Assembly: GCA_934183355.1 (NCBI GenBank)
Contig: CAKPST010000030.1
Span: forward strand, 1-28,591
DNA from: an uncultured Prevotella sp.
GTDB taxonomy: Bacteria; Bacteroidota; Bacteroidia; Bacteroidales; Bacteroidaceae
Reading direction: 5' to 3'
DNA: 28,591 bases
Shown here: in pieces, positions 22,351 to 28,591 of the stretch
Numbering within the stretch: position 1 is the first letter of the stretch
Layout of the letters: every line of letters begins with the position of its first letter
Notes under the pieces: generated by a model
Seen by the model: the letters and a program-made list of their open reading frames with translations, nothing else
Told to the model about the DNA's origin: nothing
Database searches by the model: none
Translations under genes and position numbers: made by a program

Positions 22351-24012
22351 ATGGAGCAAATACCCAGTTTCAACTCATATATTGAAGATAGTATTCTAAA
22401 GTTTTGGGATAAGGACGCATTTACCGACTACAAGGGAGCGACCTTGCAATTCCACGATGTGGCACGTAAGATTGAGAAGCTACACATCATGTTCGAGAAC
22501 TGCGGCGTAAAGCGCGGCGACAAAATCGCTTTGTGCGGACGCAATAGCAGCCATTGGGCTGTGGCATTCCTCGCTACACTCACTTACGGCGCTGTCGCCG
22601 TACCCATTCAGAATGAATTTACGTCTGAACAGATACACAACATTGTCAACCACAGCGATTCCAAGTTGTTGTTCGTTGGCGACGTAGTGAATACACAAAT
22701 CACACCAGACGAAATGCCGCACCTCGAAGGTATCATCTACCTGCCCGACTTCTCCATTGTAGTGGCACGCACCGAGCAACTCACGTTCGCACGCGAGCAT
22801 CTCAACGAGATATTCGGCAAGCGCTACCCCAAATACTTCCGCAAGGAACATATACATTACTATAAAGAGCAGAGTCCTGAGGAGTTGGCAATGATCAACT
22901 ACACCAGTGGCACCACCGGATTCTCCAAGGGAGTGATGTTGCCCTACCGTGCTCTGTGGGGCAATCTCGACCATATACTGAAATTCTTGACTCCCAATGT
23001 CAAGCCTGGCAGCAACTTGGTCAGCATCCTTCCGATGGCTCACATGTATGGACTCGCCGTGGAGTTTCTCTTCGGATTCATCAATGGTTGCCACATCTAC
23101 TTCCTCAACCGTCTGCCGTCGCCGTCGCTCATCGCCGAAGCATTCGCCGAGGTGAAGCCACGACTCATCGTCGCCGTGCCACTCGTTGTGGAGAAGATTA
23201 TCCGCCGCAGAGTGCTCGCCGAGGTACAGACCAACCGCATGAAGCTGCTCATGAACATGCCGGTCATCAACAAGAAGATTAAGCAGCATATATGCCAGCG
23301 CATCATGGATGCGTTTGGTGGCAATGCCTACGAGATAATTGTGGGCGGCGCTCCACTCAATCAGGGCATCGAGGAATTCCTCAACAGCGTTGGTGTGCCT
23401 ATCACCATCGGTTACGGCACTACCGAGACAGCTCCACTCATCACATTCGCCAACCACGACGAATACAAGATGACCTCATGTGGACCTGCTGTTAGTCATA
23501 TGGAGGTGAAAATCGACAGCCCCGACCCTGAGCACGTGCCAGGCGAACTCATTACACGTGGCACCAACGTTATGCTTGGCTACTACAAAAACGAGGAGGC
23601 AACACGCGCCGTTATCGATGCTGATGGATGGTTCCACACTGGCGACCTTGCCACAATGTCACCATCTGGTCACATCTACATCAAGGGACGTATCAAGAAC
23701 ATGCTTCTCGGAGCCAATGGTCAGAACGTATACCCTGAGGAGATAGAGGACAAGCTCAACAACATGCCACTCGTCGGCGAGAGCATCATCATACAGCGCG
23801 ACAACAAACTCGTGGCTCTCGTACACCCTGAAATAGAAGACAAGGAGGCAATGGACTTCGACGACGACGATGTGAAGGGCATTATGGACGAAAACCTCAA
23901 AACGCTCAACTCGCAGTTGCCACCATTCTGCAAGATTTCATCTATAATAATACAGAAAGAAGAATTCCAAAAGACTGCTAAGAAGAGCATCAAAAGATAT
24001 CTTTACAAATAA
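22351..24012 (+). CDS. AMP-binding acyl-CoA synthetase / long-chain fatty acid-CoA ligase-like (copy 1)
   Basis: 553-aa member of the adenylate-forming (ANL) superfamily. Core motifs: the ATP-binding loop YTSGTTGFSKG (184-194), GYGTTET (354-360), the ribose-binding Asp in HTGDL (429-433), the hinge KGRIKNMLLGANGQNVYPEEIEDKL (445-469), and the C-terminal catalytic lysine in KTAKKSIKRYLYK (541-553). The family joins a carboxylate to AMP and then to CoA or another thiol. The overall form fits fatty-acid activation, but the chain length or true acid cannot be read out. It has a strong promoter and is followed after 32 nt by a close paralogue. Confidence 0.9.
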   Translation: MEQIPSFNSYIEDSILKFWDKDAFTDYKGATLQFHDVARKIEKLHIMFENCGVKRGDKIALCGRNSSHWAVAFLATLTYGAVAVPIQNEFTSEQIHNIVNHSDSKLLFVGDVVNTQITPDEMPHLEGIIYLPDFSIVVARTEQLTFAREHLNEIFGKRYPKYFRKEHIHYYKEQSPEELAMINYTSGTTGFSKGVMLPYRALWGNLDHILKFLTPNVKPGSNLVSILPMAHMYGLAVEFLFGFINGCHIYFLNRLPSPSLIAEAFAEVKPRLIVAVPLVVEKIIRRRVLAEVQTNRMKLLMNMPVINKKIKQHICQRIMDAFGGNAYEIIVGGAPLNQGIEEFLNSVGVPITIGYGTTETAPLITFANHDEYKMTSCGPAVSHMEVKIDSPDPEHVPGELITRGTNVMLGYYKNEEATRAVIDADGWFHTGDLATMSPSGHIYIKGRIKNMLLGANGQNVYPEEIEDKLNNMPLVGESIIIQRDNKLVALVHPEIEDKEAMDFDDDDVKGIMDENLKTLNSQLPPFCKISSIIIQKEEFQKTAKKSIKRYLYK

Positions 24013-24044
24013 AAAAACACCTCACATCAAAAACAACTACAAGG

Positions 24045-25703
24045 ATGGAAATACCTAGTTTTAATTCTCTTATAGAGAAGAGCATCATAGATAATTGGGA
24101 AAAAGATGCTCTCACCGACTTCAAGGGCGCAACACTGCAGTATCACGACGTAGCCCGCAAAATAGAAAAGTTGCACATAATGTTCGAGAGCAGCGGTGTG
24201 GTCAAGGGCGACAAGATTGCTCTCTGTGGACGCAATAGCTCAAGCTGGGCTGTGGCTTTCCTTGCAACACTCACATACGGCGCAGTGGCTGTGCCTATTC
24301 TGCATGAGTTCACCGCCGACCAGATTCACAACATCGTCAACCACAGCGAGGCTAAGCTTCTCTTTGTCGGCGACTATGTGGCTACTATCATCGACCAGAC
24401 CAAGATGCCTGACCTCGAAGGCATCATCTACATACCCGACTACTCGCTCGTGGTGTCGCGCACCGACAAGCTGACGTATGCTCGTGAGCACCTCAACGAG
24501 ATGTTCGGTAAGAAATTCCCCAAGTATTTCCGCAAGGAGCATGTCAACTATTACAAGGAGCAGAGCCCAAATGAGCTTGCTCTTATCAACTATACCAGTG
24601 GCACTACTGGCTTCTCTAAGGGTGTAATGATTCCTTATCGCGCCATGTGGAGCAACTACGACTTCGCTGATAGCGTTATTGGCAAGAAGGTGAAGAAGGG
24701 CGACAACGTCATCAGCATCCTGCCTATGGCTCACATGTATGGCATGGCATTCGAGTTCATGTTTGAATTCATCTTTGGTTGCCACGTCTACTATCTCAAC
24801 CGTGTGCCGTCACCAGCTATCATTGCCGCTGCATTTGCCGAGGTCAAGCCGGCTATCATCATTGCCGTGCCACTCGTCATCGAGAAGATTATCCGCAAGA
24901 AGGTGTTCCCGAAGATTCAGAACAACCGTATGCGCCTACTTCTCAACATGCCTATCGTCAGCAAGAAGGTTAACGAGAAGATAAAAGAGCAGGTTGTCAA
25001 TGCTTTCGGTGGCAAATTCTACGAGATTATCGTTGGTGGTGCTGCCTTCAACCAGGAGGTAGAGCAGTTCCTCAAGCGCATCGAATTCCCTTACACTGTG
25101 GGTTATGGTGCTACAGAGTGTGCCCCAATCATCTGCTATGCCGACTATCAGGATTTTGTTCCAGGCTCATGTGGCAAGCCTGTTGTACACATGGAGGTGA
25201 AGATCGACTCTCCCGACCCAGAGAACATACCAGGCGAAATCCTTGCTCGCGGTCTCAACGTGATGCTTGGCTACTTCAAGAACGAGGAGGCTACAGCACA
25301 GACTCTCGACGAAGAGGGTTGGTATCACACTGGCGACCTCGGACTCATGGATGCCGATGGCAATGTATTTATCAAGGGACGCTCCAAGAATATGCTCCTC
25401 GGAGCCTCTGGTCAGAACATCTATCCCGAGGAAATTGAGGACAAACTAAACTCTCTTGCCATGGTCAACGAGTGTATTGTTGTTCAGCGTGGCGAGAAAC
25501 TCGTAGGTCTTGTACACCCCGACTTCGACGAGGCTGCCACAATGCGCCTCAACGATGCCGACCTTGAGAAGATTATGGAGGAGAACCGCCAGGAACTCAA
25601 TGCCACCCAACCACCCTACTGCCGTCTGTCGGCAATAGAGATTGTGCACGAGGAGTTTGAGAAGACTCCTAAGAAGAGCATCAAGAGATACTTATACAAA
25701 TAA
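24045..25703 (+). CDS. AMP-binding acyl-CoA synthetase / long-chain fatty acid-CoA ligase-like (copy 2)
   Basis: 552-aa paralogue of the preceding gene, alignable end to end and starting with nearly the same words (IPSFNSLIEKSI, KDALTDFKGATLQYHDVARKIEKL). Motifs: YTSGTTGFSKG, GYGATECAPII (Thr-Glu-Cys where copy 1 has Thr-Glu-Thr), HTGDL, KGRSKNMLLGASGQNIYPEEIEDKLN, and the terminal KTPKKSIKRYLYK. Differences concentrate in the middle (about residues 200-225 and 330-380), the part that lines the acyl pocket in the family, so the two may prefer different acids. It shares the upstream promoter and ends before a hairpin terminator. Confidence 0.9.
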   Translation: MEIPSFNSLIEKSIIDNWEKDALTDFKGATLQYHDVARKIEKLHIMFESSGVVKGDKIALCGRNSSSWAVAFLATLTYGAVAVPILHEFTADQIHNIVNHSEAKLLFVGDYVATIIDQTKMPDLEGIIYIPDYSLVVSRTDKLTYAREHLNEMFGKKFPKYFRKEHVNYYKEQSPNELALINYTSGTTGFSKGVMIPYRAMWSNYDFADSVIGKKVKKGDNVISILPMAHMYGMAFEFMFEFIFGCHVYYLNRVPSPAIIAAAFAEVKPAIIIAVPLVIEKIIRKKVFPKIQNNRMRLLLNMPIVSKKVNEKIKEQVVNAFGGKFYEIIVGGAAFNQEVEQFLKRIEFPYTVGYGATECAPIICYADYQDFVPGSCGKPVVHMEVKIDSPDPENIPGEILARGLNVMLGYFKNEEATAQTLDEEGWYHTGDLGLMDADGNVFIKGRSKNMLLGASGQNIYPEEIEDKLNSLAMVNECIVVQRGEKLVGLVHPDFDEAATMRLNDADLEKIMEENRQELNATQPPYCRLSAIEIVHEEFEKTPKKSIKRYLYK

Positions 25704-25727
25704 TACGTAAATTAGATAGTTAGATGG

Positions 25728-25775
25728 AGAGCGTACTAAACTCATTAAACCTGGGTTTGGGCACGCTCTTCTTCA
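25728..25775 (+). terminator. Probable terminator after the acyl-CoA synthetase pair
   Basis: AGAGCGT (25728-25734) pairs with ACGCTCT (25763-25769); inside, AAACC and GGTTT (25746-25757) form an apical stem. The tail TCTTCATTTATAT is T-rich but not a continuous run. Confidence 0.6.
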
Positions 25776-25799
25776 TTTATATATTATTTCATGTAAATT

Positions 25800-25831
25800 T
25801 TTGTCTACTTATCCATTTTTTAGTAATTTTG
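25800..25831 (+). promoter_or_regulatory. Promoter of pheT
   Basis: TTTG (25800-25803), 20 bp, then TAATTTTG (25824-25831) followed by CAC. The leader would be about 30 nt. The promoter shows that the true pheT start is 25867, not further upstream. Confidence 0.72.
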
Positions 25832-25866
25832 CACCAAGTTTTGAGTATACTAAAAAAATCATTATA

Positions 25867-28329
25867 ATGGAGATTTCATATAAATGGCTTAAGGAGTATG
25901 TTGATTTCGACCTCACCCCACAAGAGACAGCCGACGCGCTGACCTCATGCGGACTCGAAGTTGACGCTCTTGAGGAAGTACAGACCATTAAAGGTGGACT
26001 GAAGGGACTGTACGTGGGCAAGGTATTGACTTGCGAATTGCACCCTAATTCAGACCACTTGCATATAACAACCGTTGATCTTGGCAAAGCCGAACCGCAG
26101 CAGATTGTCTGCGGAGCACCTAATGTGGCTGCTGGTCAGAAGGTTATCGTTGCCGACCTTGGCTGCGTGCTCTACGACGGCGACAAGGAATTCGTTATCA
26201 AGAAGTCTAAACTGCGCGGTGTTGAGAGCCTTGGCATGATTTGCGCCGAGGACGAGATTGGCGTTGGCACAAGCCACGATGGCATCATCGTGTTGCCTGA
26301 GGATGCTCCTATTGGACAGCCTGCTGCCGAATACTATCATGTAGAGAGCGACTGGGTGATTGAGATTGACATCACCGCCAACCGTTCTGATGCCCTCTCT
26401 CACTGGGGTGTGGCTCGCGACCTCTACGCATGGCTTCGCCGCAATGGACACGAGACATCTCTCCATCGTCCCGACTGCACTGAGTTTACAGTCGACAACA
26501 CCAATCTTCCTATCGACGTTGAGATAGAGAACACCGAGGCTTGCAAGCGCTATGCTTGCGTGTCTATCACTGATTGTGAGGTTAAGGAGAGCCCCGAATG
26601 GCTCCAGGACAAGCTGAAGGTCATCGGCTTGCGTCCTATCAACAACATCGTCGACATCACCAACTACGTGATGATGGCTTACGGTCAGCCTATGCACTGC
26701 TTCGACGCCGACATGGTTAAGGGCAACAAGATTGTTGTTCGCACTCAGCCAGAAGGCACCAAGTTTGTCACTCTCGACGGCGAGGAGCACACTCTCGGCG
26801 AGCACGACCTCAGCATCTGCAATGCCGAAGACCCAATGTGCATCGCTGGCATCTTCGGTGGCAAGGGTTCTGGCACATACGACACTACAACAAACGTTGT
26901 TTTGGAGAGCGCTTATTTCCACCCGACATGGATTCGCAAGAGTGCACGTCGCCACGGATTGAGCACCGACGCCAGCTATCGCTTTGAGCGTGGCATCGAC
27001 CCCAACGGCATTATCTATGCTCTCAAGCAGGCTGCCATCCTGTGCAAGCAGTTGGCTGGCGGCAAGGTGAGCATGGAGATTAAGGATGTATATCCCACCA
27101 AGATTGAAGACGCACGTGTGCAGCTCGACTATGAGTATGTCGATTGTCTCATTGGCAAGCATATTGGCAACGACATGATTAAGTCTATCGTTGAGAGCCT
27201 CGACATGAAGATTGTCAACGAGAGCGAGACTGGTCTTGAGCTTGACGTTCCTGCCTATCGTGTTGACGTGCAGCGTCCTTGCGACGTGGTTGAGGACATC
27301 CTCCGCATCTATGGATATAACAATGTTGAGATTCCTACACAGCTCAAGAGTTCGCTCACTATCCTCGGCGACGAGGACAAGGCTTATCATTGGCAGAATG
27401 TCATCGGCGAACAGCTCGTTGGTTGCGGATTCCGCGAGATTCTCAACAACTCGCTCACCAAGACTGCCTACTATACCGAACTCAACCACTATACTGAGGA
27501 GACAACTGTCAAGGTGATGAATCCTCTTAGCTCTGACCTCGGTGTTATGCGCCAGTCGTTGCTCTTCGGTGGTCTTGAGAGCATCTGCCGCAACGTCAAC
27601 CACAAGATGCCTAACCTCCGATTCTTCGAATTTGGCAACTGCTATCACTTTTCGCCTGAGAAGAAGAACGACGAGGACCCAATAAAGGCTTACACCGAGG
27701 AGATGCACCTTGGCATGTGGATCACTGGCAAGCGTGTTGAAGGCTCATGGGCACACGCCGACGAAAAGGCTTCGTTCTACGAGCTTAAGGCTTACGTTCT
27801 CAACATCTTCACACGTCTTGGTGTCAATCCGGGCATCGTTGTTTCCGAATCGTCAGACAACAACATCTTCGGCAAGGCTCTCTCTCTGAAGGCTCGCAGC
27901 GGCAAGGTGCTATGCGAAATGGGTACTATCAGCCACAAGTTGCTCAAGAAGATGGACATCGACCAGGAAGTGTTCTATGCCGACATCAACTGGGACAACA
28001 TCATGCGTGCTATTAAGAAGAACGAGGTGCTCTATCACGACATCAGCAAGTTCCCGTCTGTCAGCCGCGACCTCGCATTGCTCATCGACAAGACTACACA
28101 GTTTGAGCAGATTGAGCAGATTGCACGCCAGACTGAGAAGAAGCTCCTCAAGAGTGTTGAGCTGTTCGACGTATACGAGGGCAAGAACTTGCCTGAGGGC
28201 AAGAAGAGCTACGCTGTCAACTTCATCCTGCAAGATGAGACCAAGACTCTCAACGACAAGCAGATTGAGGCTATTATGAACAAGCTCATCAACAACCTCA
28301 AGCAGAAACTCGGAGCTGAACTGAGATAA
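25867..28329 (+). CDS. pheT: Phenylalanine-tRNA ligase beta subunit
   Basis: 820-aa subunit of the alpha2beta2 enzyme that charges tRNA-Phe. The frame is open to 25801, but the ATG at 25867 gives the standard N-terminus (MEISYKWLKEYVDF) and lies after the promoter. Domains in order: N-terminal B1 with the EMAP-like tRNA-binding region (about 40-150, LYVGKVLTCELHPNSDHLHI), the B3/B4 editing region (about 210-400), B5 (about 405-480), the catalytic-like core (about 490-690), and the C-terminal ferredoxin-like anticodon-binding domain (about 725-820, SKFPSVSRDLALLID). The alpha-subunit gene pheS is not in the window. A yebC-family gene follows after 35 nt. Confidence 0.97.
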   Translation: MEISYKWLKEYVDFDLTPQETADALTSCGLEVDALEEVQTIKGGLKGLYVGKVLTCELHPNSDHLHITTVDLGKAEPQQIVCGAPNVAAGQKVIVADLGCVLYDGDKEFVIKKSKLRGVESLGMICAEDEIGVGTSHDGIIVLPEDAPIGQPAAEYYHVESDWVIEIDITANRSDALSHWGVARDLYAWLRRNGHETSLHRPDCTEFTVDNTNLPIDVEIENTEACKRYACVSITDCEVKESPEWLQDKLKVIGLRPINNIVDITNYVMMAYGQPMHCFDADMVKGNKIVVRTQPEGTKFVTLDGEEHTLGEHDLSICNAEDPMCIAGIFGGKGSGTYDTTTNVVLESAYFHPTWIRKSARRHGLSTDASYRFERGIDPNGIIYALKQAAILCKQLAGGKVSMEIKDVYPTKIEDARVQLDYEYVDCLIGKHIGNDMIKSIVESLDMKIVNESETGLELDVPAYRVDVQRPCDVVEDILRIYGYNNVEIPTQLKSSLTILGDEDKAYHWQNVIGEQLVGCGFREILNNSLTKTAYYTELNHYTEETTVKVMNPLSSDLGVMRQSLLFGGLESICRNVNHKMPNLRFFEFGNCYHFSPEKKNDEDPIKAYTEEMHLGMWITGKRVEGSWAHADEKASFYELKAYVLNIFTRLGVNPGIVVSESSDNNIFGKALSLKARSGKVLCEMGTISHKLLKKMDIDQEVFYADINWDNIMRAIKKNEVLYHDISKFPSVSRDLALLIDKTTQFEQIEQIARQTEKKLLKSVELFDVYEGKNLPEGKKSYAVNFILQDETKTLNDKQIEAIMNKLINNLKQKLGAELR

Positions 28330-28364
28330 CAAATAATAAACAAAAAAAATAATTATACTACAAA

Positions 28365-28591
28365 ATGGGAAGAGCATTTGAATACCGCAAAGCTGCAAAG
28401 CTGAAGCGTTGGGGCCACATGGCTAAGACATTCACCCGTCTGGGCAAACAGATTGCTATCGCTGTTAAGGCTGGCGGTCCAGAGCCTGAGAACAACCCGT
28501 CACTCCGTTCTGTAATCGCTACATGTAAGCGTGAGAACATGCCGAAGGACAACATCGAGCGTGCTATCAAGAACGCTATGGGCAAGGACCA
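28365..28591 (+). CDS. YebC/PmpR-family protein, N-terminal part (runs off the window)
   Basis: The first 75 codons of a YebC/TACO1-family gene are present. The N-terminus [17 protein letters not shown] and the following [28 protein letters not shown] and [14 protein letters not shown] are diagnostic; note that the family more often begins MSGHSKW, and the MGRAFEYRK form is the one usual in Bacteroidota. Members act as transcription regulators or as helpers of translation at proline stretches. The gene lies 35 nt behind pheT with no promoter between, so it is probably cotranscribed. Confidence 0.93.
   Translation, partial: MGRAFEYRKAAKLKRWGHMAKTFTRLGKQIAIAVKAGGPEPENNPSLRSVIATCKRENMPKDNIERAIKNAMGKD

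Noticed and set aside
22480..23457. 325-codon frame antisense to the first acyl-CoA synthetase
   Set aside because: A shadow of the real gene; a similar shadow occurs opposite the paralogue, as expected from codon use alone.
26050..27708. 552-codon frame antisense to pheT
   Set aside because: It lies fully inside the well-supported pheT gene. Such long antisense frames follow from codon bias; the product has no recognisable domain.

Overview
The window looks like a chromosomal segment of a Bacteroidales bacterium, most likely Prevotella or a close relative. Evidence: promoters of the Bacteroidota type (TTTG, about 20 bp, then TAnnTTTG) occur before most transcription units; the protein families are typical (TlpA-like protein with an N-terminal DUF4369-like region, cytidylate-kinase-like protein, LolC/E-type permease, small Crp/Fnr protein); and the left edge is a tmRNA 3' end. 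Nearly all genes look like core chromosomal genes. I see no insertion sequence, prophage, integrase or CRISPR array.

Layout. 1-107: 3' end of ssrA and a terminator. 132-6013 (minus): a five-gene operon, read from the right as a membrane-anchored coiled-coil protein, a TolC-type outer-membrane channel, a HlyD-type adaptor and two ABC-2 permeases; no ATPase is encoded beside them. 6273-10095 (plus): a TlpA-like thioredoxin protein, a long hairpin element, a MATE exporter, a cytidylate-kinase-like protein and a YfcE-type phosphoesterase. 10164-11387 (minus): a CobW-type metallochaperone GTPase with a His/Asp/Glu-rich insert. 11625-13954 (plus): two tandem N-acetylglucosamine-6-phosphate deacetylase genes. 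14044-14442 (minus): a small lipoprotein. 14542-16988 (plus): lepA and a Crp/Fnr-family regulator. 16989-17760: a stretch without a conventional gene, which contains a good promoter, two tandem 29-codon open frames with identical Shine-Dalgarno sequences, and a strong terminator. 17778-19288 (minus): rsgA and frr. 19561-22136 (plus): an aminotransferase and a LolC/E-like permease. 22351-25703 (plus): two tandem acyl-CoA synthetase-like genes. 25867 to the end (plus): pheT and the start of a yebC-family gene.

Translation and ribosome functions recur across the window (ssrA, lepA, rsgA, frr, pheT, yebC-type). A second theme is tandem paralogy: two ABC-2 permeases, two nagA, two acyl-CoA synthetases and two 29-aa hydrophobic peptides.

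The best candidates for something undescribed are the paired 29-aa hydrophobic peptides at 17361-17450 and 17570-17659. They have the same length, keep the same C-terminal pattern, share an identical ribosome-binding 11-mer at identical spacing, and sit under their own promoter just after a Crp/Fnr gene. Next is the second NagA copy, in which a metal-binding histidine is replaced by cysteine while the rest of the protein stays about 82% identical to its neighbour. All assignments come from reading the sequence; no database search was run.
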